64,000 nt of DNA from Arachnopeziza araneosa (taxonomy: Eukaryota > Ascomycota > Leotiomycetes > Helotiales > Arachnopezizaceae): the NCBI GenBank assembly GCA_003988855.1, contig QYAI01000001.1:310001-374000 (forward strand). Direction: 5' to 3'. Under the pieces are notes generated by a model. The model worked only from the letters and a program-made list of their open reading frames with translations. It did not search any database and had not been told where the DNA came from. Positions 34,385-45,838 of the stretch are shown here, in pieces. The stretch's first letter is position 1. Every line of letters starts with the position of its first letter. The translations under genes were made by a program, and so were the position numbers.

Positions 34385-35084
34385 ATGCGTTTACCATACA
34401 TCAACGAACACGATCCCAAGGCCTTCCCAGGAGCCGAGGAAGCCGCCATCGTTGGCCGAGTCCGAGCTCGCCGTGCGCCTCGCCCACTGCAACCGCTGGA
34501 TCTCGCGCTTCTCCATTCACCGGCAGTGGCAGATGGATGGAATCATTTCCTGGGAGCGATCAGGACCCGGACGAGCTTGGCCGCCGACGTCCGCGAGATA
34601 GCCATCTGCAGAGTCGCCGTGTGCAATGGAGCGTGGTATGAATGGGGGCACCATGCACCGCTGGCCAAGGCCGCCGGCGTCAGTGATAAGGCCTTGGAGA
34701 TCTTGGGAGACGAACAGCCGGCGGATGATGGCATGGGCGACCTGGATCGGAAGCTCTGGGCTGTGGTCAGGTATACGGATGCTATGACCAAGGATGTGGC
34801 CGTTAAGGATGCGGATTTTGAAGAGCTCAAGCAACATTTCTCGGATCAAGAGGTTGTGGAGATCACGGCAACGGTAAGTAGAGTAGTCTTCACGTTGGCA
34901 AGTTTAATTGCGTGCTAAATGGGATCATTAGATTGCTGCATACAACTGTGTCAGCAGGTTCCTCGTTGCTTTGGATGGTAAGTGTCAACGCATTCCAAGC
35001 TCCTGGTAGGATATATTTTTGGGGGTTAACCCGTGACAGTTGGAGAGAGGAACAGCATCAAGGGTCCATCTAATGCTCATTGAG
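34385..35084 (+). CDS. Carboxymuconolactone decarboxylase / AhpD-like protein
   Basis: 192 aa from exons 34385-34873, 34932-34977 and 35041-35084. The spliced join (EITATIAAYNCVSRFLVALDVGERN) matches the end of the CMD fold. Seen: HSPAVADGWNHFLGAIRTRTSL, the helix DVREIAICRVAVCNGAWYEWGHH, and HFSDQEVVEITATIAAYN. Members with a CxxC act as peroxidase-like reductases (AhpD); here there is only a single Cys pair ICRVAVCN spaced C-x4-C, with the following EWGHH His residues, so a redox CxxC is absent and decarboxylase or unknown activity is more likely. ATG 34385 (MRLPYINEHDP) is chosen because it fits the family start. An in-frame ATG at 34298 would add 29 basic residues resembling a mitochondrial presequence, and one at 34100 would add 95. 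Confidence 0.8.
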
Positions 35085-37187
35085 AAAAGTCACAACACTT
35101 CTTCGTGTCCTACGTCATCATCGGCTCACTGGGCGTTTTTCAATATGCAAGTGCTTCAGGAAACTAATTGTGGAGATGTTGTTTGGGAGATGGGATTGTC
35201 CGGAAAGGAGGGTACGACTCCGTTCTCTTTTCGAACCATTTGCCGGCCTAGAGCTGAGCTTGTTGACAAGAGGGCAAGGAGAAAAAAAAAAACTAAAGAT
35301 AAAGAAAAGGGCAATGCGTCCCGGCAGTAGCTAGACCCGGGTTACAGGGAGGCAAAGTGTCTTCCAGTCGGCTAAATTGCGATGCGTGCAATTAGATGTT
35401 GAGATTCTTGATTACAGGTCGTCTAGCTGTTTAGGTAGTCAATTGACTGGTCTAACTACCGGCGGGACATGCGTAAAAGCCGAAGCCCAAACAAAACGTG
35501 TTCGGGAGGAGACAAGCCTTGGCCAGGGTGGCTCGATGTCCCGCCTTATCTGATCCAAAGATGGACTGAATAACAGAGTTTGGCCTCGACTCCGTACTGT
35601 TCTGTGCTAGTCTCTGTGTCACCAGGCCGATGAGATGGAAAAATAGAACGATGACTCAATGTAACATTGCCTGGCAGCGATGGGAGCCTCACGGGCTTCG
35701 GGTTGAGGCAGAGGTTATCGGGTAGGGTGCTGGCGGCAGGCAGGCTGGCTGGCTGGCGACCCAACAGAGTTATCCGTCCCTGACCTGCCTTTCTTCAGCT
35801 TCGCTTGGCAGACGGCCAAGTGCACCATGTGCTCAAACAGAGTACTATCACGATATCGATGCCTCGTCTCCATCTCAGGATGCTATTGCCTGCTCCAAAA
35901 TACGGTGTAAAGGAAGAAGGACGACCATTGGCTTGTCTGTGCGAAGGTAATGAATGTCGTCGACCTAGTGACTCGAGAGGAGTGGGTTGCAGCCGCCCGC
36001 CTCCGCTTTAAAGAGCTCGAGGGGCAAACAACTGCGGCCCCAGACAATGGAGTCGGCTCTATCTTTGGGGTCTTCATCGCGCTCTCGGCGGCTCTCAATC
36101 GAAATCTGGCTGCATCTGGACTCGGATGCCTATCTCGCATGGAACTGGCGGATGCTGGACTGTTCAGTATACGACATACCTAATCGCCAAGCTATCTACA
36201 ATCTCAAAGGGCCACGAGTTTGTCGGCCAGCGGGAATCTTTCTGGGGGCTGTGGCCGTGGTGAAGCGCACCAGTTGGCAGCAGTATCACGGTGTGAGCAT
36301 TGAGATCCTCCTGCAGGTAGGGTCCCTGACGAGCCGTTACCTCGTACAAGAGGGGAGAGAGATCGTCATTCTCGTACCACTTTTCAGCGTCCAGAAAGAA
36401 AATGTACCTCGCTGGAAATTCCCGAATCCAGACTAGCGTGCAGCCATATTTCCAAACGAGGAGTATGAACAATCTCTGGTGCGGAGTGGCGACAGCAGAA
36501 GGCTAAGTTCGCCGCAAGAATTCCTCATTGGCGCATCGAGGGAGATGCTGCCGTGAGAGCTGGTCGAGGTTTCAAAAAAGAACAATGGCAGAATGGGCCT
36601 TGTTCCCCTTCAGATGTCCTCTAGATTCTGTGCGTTTGTGGCTGCAGAACTCGGCGTTTATAAGGAGGATGCATGTCGCGGCCGTTGGAAGCATCTTCTT
36701 GGCCGATGCCCCTCTCCCGCCGCGGCGACAGCAAGAAAGGCCGATCGTAAATGGAGCAGCTTCCCGGATTGTCAGGCAGGTACTGGACTTCAGGTCAGGT
36801 TTTTGACTGGTAGCGCCTCTAGTTGCTGGAGAAGACAAGATTCCATCTCTCCAGAGACGGGGTCCAATGGAGACACGACTGACAGCTGAAGGGTGGGATA
36901 GAAGACGGCGACGTCTGGCCGCTTTCCTGTCTGTCTCCTCACCGGCTGCGAGATGCTTGGCAAAGGGCGAGAGAGGTTTGTGGTGGTGGTGCAAAGGGTA
37001 GAGAAGACGATTGTAGGTTCCAAGATAGGTTGCGAGGGAACGGGCTCTTTCTATTCAGACTGTCCTCCTGGGCTCAACCCATCACTAATCCCACGAGCCA
37101 AAATGCCTCTTTTTTCCATGTGTCTTCCTGAGAGCGCGATCCGGCACATGTTGGCTCGCTACCGGCTCCTGTTCAGCACCTGCTGTT

Positions 37188-37204
37188 GGTGGTGGTGGTG
37201 GTGG
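37188..37204. repeat. GGT trinucleotide run
   Basis: Five GGT units followed by GG, in the bZIP upstream region. A short ACCGC-type repeat follows near 37216. Confidence 0.85.
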
Positions 37205-37630
37205 CTGAACCAGCAGCACCGCACCGCACCGCACAGCACAGACGGGGGCGAGAGGAGAGGCTGGAGAGCGCGCACTGCCATATCATGTACAGCGTCCGTA
37301 AATCCGAGCCCTTGGCTTGCCGTGACGAGGACCCCGGCGACGACATTGGTTCGAGCAGTGACGACCCCGGGCACGAGTCCCAGTTGGCGGTTGAGGAAAT
37401 GCTTGGCGGGGAGATGACATGGCCATGTCAGCAGCAGGAGCGGGCAAGGCCCCAAATTCCAGCATGAAGTAAGCACTGCGAGAGTTGCGTGGGCCAACTT
37501 AGGTAAGGGAGTTTGTGTGTATGTAATGCTCCCTGACTGGCTGCTCGCCATCCCCCCTGGGCGCGCTGCTCCTGCTGTCCCCCGATGCTCGACGGCCTTA
37601 TTTTACGAACCAGGGATCTGCCGCTGGCAC

Positions 37631-37718
37631 CTGCTGCTGCTGCTGCTGCTGCTGCCGCTGCTACTGCTGCTCCTGCTACTGCTACTGCTACTGCTACTGC
37701 TGCTGCTCCTGCCGCTGT
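37631..37718. repeat. Imperfect CTG/CTA trinucleotide repeat
   Basis: About 29 units, mostly CTG with CTA, CTC and CCG variants, 500 bp upstream of the bZIP start. In translation it makes a Leu-rich run on one strand and Ser/Ala-rich runs on the other, explaining spurious open frames. Confidence 0.93.
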
Positions 37719-38228
37719 TACCAGACCCCATCGCCGCCCCAGAGATTCTTCCCCATGCTGATCTCCCTGGCCAGCCTTCCCCCTTCCCGCGAACCCACGT
37801 CCATTGGCCCCGTCCTCGAAACCTATACCCTCTTTCGGGAAACGAACCAGAATTCTGACGGAACACCATTCGGCCCTCCTAATTGGCGAGAACACTATCC
37901 CAAACGGGCAAGGTCCCCTCGTAGGGCGGGATGCGGCGTAAAGCAGCTCCAAAGCCCTTGAAAGCTAACTTCCGCCATGATCCTGGTGTCTGTGAACATC
38001 GGATTGCTGTCTAAATACCGGTCCCACCCAGCACGACTGAAGGGTCCTCTTGACCCCAAGCTCCCGCTCGCCATTAGCATCTCCTCATTCATATAAGGGT
38101 CTGACGTGTGCGCCTACCCTCCCTCGAGATCGACCATCCTGACTTCCAATCTGTCGCCGGCACGCTACTCATTTTATATCCATCCCACCTCGAACCCCAC
38201 TGACTTTCCGCACCCGCAAATTCCCACC

Positions 38229-38999
38229 ATGGCTGCTGGGCGATACAACGACAGCCCGACGACGGACCACCATCCATATATGATGACCACCGAGATCAAC
38301 TCCACCATGTATGATGGCACCTCCAGCGAGTCCTCGGCAAGTTCGCCATTGAACTCCAATGTGAGCGTCTAATCATCCCGAGATAACTCAGACTGCGCTG
38401 ACGATGATCCCAAGGGATTTGAGAACATGTACGGGCCCAACGGGTACATGCCCTACCCAACCTATCCCATGCAATACCCCATGGGCTCAGATGGAGTAAC
38501 ACCACTTGGACTGATCCCGGTGGAATTGGACATTGAGAGTCTCTACGAAGATCATGATCGGAGGAGAAAGAAGAGCTCGGATGGCAAGACCGTCTCCTCT
38601 CACGTGCACTCGGTATGTATCCCATTGGCCCCCACTCGCTTCCTCGTTAGAGCTAACCGTCAACAGAGAAGAAGAGCGCAAAACCGTGCCTCGCAACGTG
38701 CATTCCGAGACAGAAAAGAAAAGCATATGCGAGACCTTGAGCAGCGACTGGGTGAACTTGAGGGACGTCACAGCGAGCTATCAAGATCATACGATTCCTT
38801 ACAAGCCGAATACACAAATGTCAAAGCGGAGTTGGACGGTCTGCGCAAAGAGAGTTCAAAACTCGAAGGCTCGTCACATCATTCTCGGAATTATTCATCT
38901 AAGAGTTGGGAGGAATCGAAAGGCGAAATTCTAGACCCACTTCTCTTCGATGTCTCAGCGTTCTGCTTTGATCAGGATGATGATCAGGGTGAGAAGTAG
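38229..38999 (+). CDS. bZIP transcription factor, Yap/AP-1-like
   Basis: 220 aa from exons 38229-38360, 38415-38612 and 38667-38999. The basic region starts exactly at exon 3: residues 111-130 read RRRAQNRASQRAFRDRKEKH, close to the fungal Yap signature QNRxAQRAFRxRKE but with Ser in place of one Ala. A leucine-zipper heptad follows (MRDLEQRLGELEGRH, LSRSYDSLQAEYTNVKAEL). The N-terminus is Tyr/Pro/Met-rich and may activate transcription. The C-terminus is short and acidic (LLFDVSAFCFDQDDDQ) and lacks the two Cys-rich domains of oxidative-stress Yap1. So it is a short Yap-like factor of unknown target, likely nuclear. A donor-like GGTGAG near the end leaves open a further 3' exon. Confidence 0.9.
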
Positions 39000-39604
39000 C
39001 TGGTCAATCGGGTTTGATATTCTTGGCGCTGGAGGTAGCTGTGCAGCGTTTTATTGGGTCGCTCCCTCTTGCATTATCGGAATGGAGGTTGCTGTCGATA
39101 TCCCACGAGGATTTTTTGCGTTGCCAGGATGGCATTTTCATGTATGGAATTATGATGCACCGAAATATAATATGACACGTCAAGATACTCTACTGCAGGC
39201 ACTACTTGCAACTCGAATGACCGTTCTTGTGTAAGGTGACATGAATGCATAGATTATATAATACTAAAAGGCTTAATAAGTTAACCTACACGTGGTTGGG
39301 CGATGCTCATGTTCCCTCTATTTATGATCGCTTACCTAACCCCTATTTTGGTGCCGACTCTGCCCCATCCACTTTCGTCCTAAAATACGAGTCTCAACCC
39401 CACACTCAAGCTTTACCTATTATGAACCACAGTCTTCGTTTCTCAGAATAGCTCTCCTCGTCAAGCAATTGTGTCAGAGCTTCTGCCAGGAGCCCAATCA
39501 TTTTTCGGCCAACACCCGCAAGCTCCGAGGCCACCAGTTTCCCCAAAAGTGGTCTTATTCACTACTCTGGGATAACGTATTATTGGCGGCAAAGAGTCTC
39601 TGGG
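39000..39604. other. Intergenic between bZIP and Zn2Cys6 genes
   Basis: 605 bp, both flanking genes on the plus strand. Short frames only. Nothing else seen. Confidence 0.55.
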
Positions 39605-41400
39605 ATGGAGTCGAGAAAGAATCAAGACTCTGCGCACCAAGCATGTTCAGCGTGCAGGAAAAGAAAGGGCAAATGTGACAAGAGCATTCCCGGATGTTCT
39701 TTTTGCATCAGGTGAGCCAACACTTCATCATGATGCTATTCGCAGCCACTAAAAGACATTGAAATCGACAGTAAAGGCTTGCCATGTTTCTATACACCAC
39801 CTGGTGGAAATTTGCAGGGCCTGGCCATGCCCCAGATCGATTTCCCGGTTGTCTTCTTTTTGGACCATGAGATCTTTGAGAAATCTTCGCTGGCCTTTCC
39901 TCCAGCCAAGGCTCAAGTGCCTGTGTATATTATGCAGGAGCTGGGAAACAACTCGCAGATAAGGCTTATGGCAGCTGAATTCTTTGCTACAATACACCAA
40001 TGGATGCCCATTGTCTCTATACGGCTCTTCTACGACCATCACCTGAATCCTCTCAACCCTTTCCGAGCTGATGTCGCCCTTCTTTGCCTAAGTATGAAGC
40101 TGATGACCTGGATTCCGCTCCCAGAGAACTCAGATGCTGTTACTCAGACGTATGTACTAGCGAAACAGTTCCTAGGGAGTATGGATATGTCCTCTACTCT
40201 GACTCTTGCCACCCTCCAGGGCAGCATCTTCATAGCTCTCTATGAAACCAGCCATGCGATATACCCTGCTGCATACCTATCTACTGGTGCATGTGCGGAG
40301 CATGCTACTGCTTTAGGTCTTAGCTGGAAGACAACATCTTGGAATAATGACAGTCTGCCCTGGATTGAGATAGAGGAACGGAGAAGAGTTTGGTGGGCAA
40401 TTGTTATACTCGAACGGTGCGTAAAAGTCCAAACACTTCCCAGTGATTTGACCTTCTCGCGGAAAGAGACGCCTCGCGGAGAAGATCAAAGCATTGTTTA
40501 TTACTGACATTTGGCACTTGTTGACTCGCGTAAAGATATATGTCTCTTGGATGGCCGCAGCGCCATATCATATCTGAAGCGCCAAGCGACAATGATCTCC
40601 TGCCAGTAGATGATTTCCTCTGGGATGAAGGAGTATGTTATATAAACATTGTCTATGGACGTACTTTAACTCTATATCTTCACTAGATTGTCGCTCAGAA
40701 TCATCCCATGACAACGTCTGCCGCTGGCGATATTAACATGGGCAGGTTCGCACGGTTGGCTCAAGCAGCACACTTATTAGACCGTGTGCTTAAACATATC
40801 AAAGATTTAACAATGTCAACCGCATCTCGCGATGAAGAGGCTGCTATCTTGGACCAGGCCCTGAATACTTTGGTATCATCCACGTTGGAAGAAGCTGCTA
40901 GGAGGCGGCTTTTGATCTGTTGTCAAACATTCCTTTGTCATAGGTGAGCAACATAACCTAACCAGGTAATATTTTTAACTAATATTGAGCAGTGCACTGT
41001 ATCTCCTTCACATCTCATATCTTCATGACTCGTCGGGCCCCCGACACGAGCTCGCAAAGCGATCAGTAGATCGATCAGCCTTTCATACCATAGTTTCAGC
41101 TGAAAATTTTCTTATCAGAAGTAATGCTTTACCTCTCGGTCTACTCTCTCCTCTTTCTCTTCATTACCACTATCAAATACTAGCATACTTTGTGCGGCTG
41201 AAGCGCCAGAATCCCAGATCAGATACTGCTGTGGCTCTTGAGAAGGTGCAAATGAGTATGCGAATACTCGGATCAAGATGGAGACTGGCTGGTAAGAATC
41301 TGCTCTTCTTACCTATAGCAAGCCCAATCGCGCCTAATGCGGCATTATAGCAGTATACTTGGATATAGTAGAAGCACGTCAAACAATGAGTCAAATATGA
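39605..41400 (+). CDS. Zn2Cys6 (Gal4-type) transcription factor
   Basis: 484 aa from six exons: 39605-39711, 39772-40416, 40536-40632, 40687-40943, 40993-41291 and 41351-41400; all joins keep frame. The binuclear cluster has all six cysteines, C14, C17, C24, C31, C34 and C41 (C-x2-C-x6-C-x6-C-x2-C-x6-C), split by intron 1. A fungal transcription-factor middle region follows, with EERRRVWWAIVILERYMSLGW and PVDDFLWDEG. The model stops at SQI. Just downstream, in another frame, are protein-like remnants that resemble a typical acidic C-terminus (see findings), so the tail may be truncated or a further exon may be missed. Such factors often regulate metabolic gene clusters; targets are unknown, but the neighbouring sequence is decayed. 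Confidence 0.85.
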
Positions 41401-44400
41401 GGTTTACGATCCTCCCCGTGGCTCATTCTTGGCGAGAACCACATTTAGAAAAAGTGTAGTTGCTAGAACGTAAGGAATCCTGTCTTTGATAGGGTATGAA
41501 GAATTCCAAAAGTGGTTTCTGTTACAAACTATCTACAGCGGCTGCATGCACTCTGGTCAGAAAGAGACTTGGAATTGTTTTCAGCTTTCAAGACTCCCTT
41601 GCCGTTACATGAACATTCACCTATCCGGGATAATTTCTCGTCTTGATAAAACTCCAATTACCTCTACTTTCTGGACCCAGAAACTTCCTCATGGGGACTC
41701 GCAGACATGGATGACATCAACCGGAGTGGCTTTTAGCCCCACCAGTTGAACCAAACAGAGTGATGCAGACTCGGCCAAAGGAACTAGCCGTCGAGGAGGG
41801 CATTGTCACGGGCGAAGGCCAAGCCAAGCCAATGTGGCCTTGGCATCTGATAAGAGAGCATGCATCCGTAGCTCCAGCCTCGCGTCCGCCGCTACGGCGT
41901 GGCGCAGGTGCAGTGATGTGCGTTGTTTCCACAGAATGACATCGCCCCCTCTGGGGTGATCTGCACGATTTCCCATGGATCCCTTCTGCCGCCATGCGTC
42001 CGCATGGTGGTCACAGAGCCCGGCGCTACGGATGCAGGTGGGATTATAAATCCTCCTGCTTGCATTTCACTCAGCCCATGGTCTTCTCCAGACGCCTCGC
42101 CAGCCTCAGCTGAACGTTGAAATGCAGAAGAGGAAATCTTCATCTCCATCTCCAATGAGCGCGATGACGATGGTTTGAAAGGGAAAATTAAGGGGGAGGT
42201 CATCTTCTTGGTGCTTTTGTGTAGACAGTGTCACCCGGGAGTCCTCTCGTTTCGTACATAGGCATCACTCAGCTGTGATGAGCCCATGTACTGATGTTTA
42301 TTGTGACAAACATTTCGTAAATAAAGCCCTGGCTTATGCTCAACAACTCAATAGCTGAATCATCTAGAGCTCCATCTTACAAAGGAACAGTCTCATATCC
42401 GCATCAAGAGGTAAACTTGGCATAGTAACTTTACCATGAGGTTACAGCTGGCTTGGCGATGATTACTCTCCTCTGAGATTGAAAATAGCATCAAGTAGAG
42501 CATGACAAAGCCCCAGACAGAAGCTCCCTTTAAAAATAGCGGACGATCAAAACACTTTTCAATCCTCAAAAGATGACAGACTTCCCAGCAATTTAGCAGT
42601 TCGATCAGCGAAGCTGTTGCCCGCCATGAGCGAAGTATTGACTTTGAAATTGGCTTAAACAAAATTCTTATGCGCTTGCACAACGAAGAGGTAAGCTTAG
42701 CAAAGGCTATTCCTTATAGACCAGGACCCGAATCGCTGCTCTATTCCGGCAGCGGTCTTGGAGTAGACAATGACTTTGTGAGTTGAAAAGCCATGGCTCT
42801 GTTGATTTCCAGCTCTACCCAGCCTGCTCTTATCAACAAACAGAGACTCTGGATGCTATCGATTATTGGTCCGGGCTGGGAAGGTTATTCGCTCTCGTGA
42901 GATCGGCATGAAACACCTCTCTTCCATGCTAAGAGGAATCGTAAGGTGGGGATCCGATGGATGAAGCAGCGGAAACGACTTCGGAAGCGGTGAGGGGTCC
43001 ATATATCGCGGTATCAGTAATCACAATTTTAGTAGAGAGTGGAGCTATCAACTCTTCGACACCTTTGTGGCTTTGCTGAGCCGCATATCCTTCCAGGGTA
43101 CTCCAATCTGACAAGGAACGTTAGCCAAGGCTGCGTTTCGATGGTTTCAGAGGAAGTTGCCAATCTCGATGATGAACTAGTCCAAGTTCTCAACGCGCTG
43201 TGTCCATTGCAGTCCAAAGCAGCTCGATTGAGATGCCAACTTGTCCACGGCTTGTTGCCAGATCAGGTTATCGGGAGAGGTAACGTTCTCGTCATGTACT
43301 GGCAGATTGAGTTCGACATTGATGAACTCGGTAAAAGGTGCTATCTCTTCCCGTGGTGAAGGAAACAAAAATGGATCGATTCGTAATCTGGGCTGCGCAG
43401 CAAGTTGCTGCAGAACGGAATAGCAGCAAGTGCGTTGCGGTGGAGTTAACTGAGTTTACTCGAGTATGGCTCGGATGTTTTATAACACAACTGGTGTAGT
43501 CAACGAGTCTGGGGGCCATTAATCTGTGTCTAAAGTAGCAAGCATCGCGGACCGTTTTGGAGCAGCTCTCCTGGAAGCAGAGCAGGGTCCACGTCTTATT
43601 TATTTTGAAAGCATGCTCTAGTCGCAGTGACTAAACCCAGCCATGCCAACTCAACTATCAAGGGTAAGATATGCTCGAGGGACTTGACTGGCTGGAAAGA
43701 GTGGCTTGACCGATGTGAGTAACTAGTCTCTATGTCAGATAGGTACAGTGCTCTAGTCTCAGATCTAATAAGGGATCCAAATCGTATTTGCAAGGTTAGT
43801 CTCCGGTGCTACGGGTGCAAGCCACTCTCGACAAGCTGCTCTTGTATACCTTGGGCATGTCCTCTAGGACTGTGACAATCGCGGAAGCTCGTCTCGTATG
43901 GAAACATTTTCCACGTCGGAAAGCAATACAGCGGTGTACTGCAAACAATCATGATGTTATCGGCCCTTTGGTTCAAATGGATCAGATCTATAAAGTGGTT
44001 GAGTTGCTGGCTGTAATCGAAATTCACGATGAAGTTGGTCCAAGATGGTTCGACTCAGTTACCTTTTACGTCAAGCCAAACTCCAACACTCCTCGTACTT
44101 AGTTCGGGATCTTCATGCCCCAATCAATCCCTTGCCTGGCCGACGCCATGCGTCCGTAGTTTTGGCCTGCGTCCCTAGCTTCGGGGTGGCTGCGCTGACA
44201 AATGCTCGATCTTTCACGCTGATACTAGGTAGGCACTGTCCCGCAGAGGAGAAGATGGCGTATTCGATGGTGACGGGGCTAGCATCTAGGATAGAATTCC
44301 GGCGTCGGAATGAGTGGTTATCTCATATGTGACGGAAAATTTGATTTTCGTGCCTCTGAGATATCTCCTTCGCGGCTTGATATGTCGTCCACTTCGTCAT

Positions 44401-44660
44401 GGCTGAGATGCTGGCTTTTGCCAAGGTAGCTCTAGGGTAAAAATGTCTAAAAATTCTCCCAAACCCCAATGCTTTTCAGATCTGCGGTATTGGATTATAT
44501 GAGCAGACATGCTCACCCTATGATTGTAACTACAAAATAGGAGCCTTTCTTGCTGCGCCCTGATTCAAATCCAATTTGTCAAACCCTCATTGCATTTGGA
44601 CTCCCTTCGGATATTCATAGACATCAATATTGACTAATTTTACTCCTTTGCAATACCAAG
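41401..44660. other. Decayed gene-poor tract
   Basis: 3.3 kb with broken protein-like frames but no intact gene. At 41531-41736 a plus-strand frame reads like a transcription-factor tail, interrupted by TGA TAA at 41644-41649. Around 42.9-43.5 kb three minus-strand frames of 60-75 codons overlap as if one coding sequence had shifted frames, but I cannot name the family. Confidence 0.45.
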
Positions 44661-45838
44661 ATGACTATTTCCAGAGAACATCTGAATTCTTCCTCACTTA
44701 TTCAGGTCTCCTCTCCAGTTTCAAAGCTATTCTATGGTACTTCCATATCAAGATCGATTGGAATTCGTTATTGTGCCTGATATAACGATTGACGGGGCTT
44801 ATGATGAAGCTGTCGAAGGGGTGACAACTGTTGTGCAGAGTATGACTTATTCTGTACTAAATTTTTCGTCTCTCCTACCAGAGCTCCAGAGCTTGACAAT
44901 TTTTTCAGAAGTCCCATGCCTTTGGTGTCTTTGCTATTTAAAAGCTTCTGAGTTCCAGAGTCCTTAACAAATTTGATCTATTTACAATGCTGACTCGGTA
45001 ATAGCTGCATCGCCTCTGCCAAAGCCAAGAATAACGGATTTGAAAGCCAGATCATCCAGCCTGCTATTAGAGGCACCATCGGAATGCTGTAATCTGCAAT
45101 GAAATCAGAACTATCAGGCGAATCGTCGTCACTGCGTCAATTGGCTCGATTGTGCCAGCAGAGAAACTTTTGGCTGGATATTTGGTTGTCTAGAATGGTA
45201 TTTTTTATCATATGCTGTCGCAAAATAAACTCAATTTTACGGAAAAAAGTGTGTGTCCTTCTATCCGAGGTTCCTTTAGCAATGCTTTAGACGCGTATCT
45301 AGGATCCAAAGTCATCGCATGCAAAGCCACAGAAGAATATCTCACGGAAAAAAACCTGCTTATGATATTATCAACATTTTTCCTGCTCATAACTGTTGGC
45401 AGGAATGACTCGATATCCGACGCCGACCACTTTCTCCAGGGTACAAATCGCATGGCATTTGGCCAGCTTCTCGGCCAGCCATCTCCTCACGCCCTTCCAT
45501 CTACGACTGCCCACCTCTTTGATGTGGCTAAGGCTTATGTTTTATCTCTAGATCCCTCAATCCAAGGGAATCAGAACTTTGTCATCTCCTCCTCCGGGTT
45601 GCATGGCACAACGTGGGAAGATGAAATTAATATTGTCCGGAAACACTATTCTGAAGACGTTATAAAAGCGGTCAGGTTTAAATTAGATGTTGGGGAGGTT
45701 CCAACTGCTCGTGTTTCAATAGACTTCACTGTCTCGGAGAGTGCTATGGGCTTCGGGTTCAGCCCATATAAAGAACAAGTCCTCAACATTGTCGATTATT
45801 ACCTCGAACTCTTAAAATCGAAGGAAAGTCATAAATAG
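44661..45838 (+). pseudogene. Pseudogene of an extended SDR reductase (Gre2/cinnamoyl-CoA-reductase-like)
   Basis: Clear relic of an NAD(P)-dependent ketoreductase. It opens MTISREHLNSSS but the NAD-binding glycine loop that should follow is missing; the next similar piece is RLEFVIVPDITIDGAYDEAV. An intron at 44840-45004 restores VVQ-TASPLPKP. Then come a frame change near 45030-45050 (ITD to FESQIIQPAIRGTIGML), a TAA at 45090-45092, a shift near 45110 into IRRIVVTASIGSIVPAEKLL, and a TAG at 45191-45193. The 3' half from 45212 is open for 208 codons (ASKVIA-like LGSKVIACKATEEY, SDADHFLQGTNRMAFGQLLG, NIVDYYLELL). That half still has a compensated shift after the A run 45348-45354. Breaks look like random decay. 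Confidence 0.85.

Larger units (their letters stand above)
35085..38228. other. Gene-poor 3.1 kb region upstream of the bZIP gene
   Basis: GC-rich sequence with G/C trinucleotide repeats close to the bZIP start. Open frames of 80-170 codons occur on both strands, some driven by repeats (Leu or Ser/Ala runs). One pair near 35.9-36.5 kb overlaps on opposite strands with protein-like sequence but no recognised domain. Probably a long promoter or leader. Confidence 0.5.

Noticed and set aside
37428..37952. Minus frame of 174 codons and plus frame of 113 codons with Ala/Ser or Leu runs
   Set aside because: Explained by the CTG/CTA repeat; no conserved residues outside it.
42929..43519. Three overlapping minus-strand frames that might be one decayed gene
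   Set aside because: Composition is protein-like but I cannot name a family or define breaks, so it is described under the decayed tract and not called as a pseudogene.
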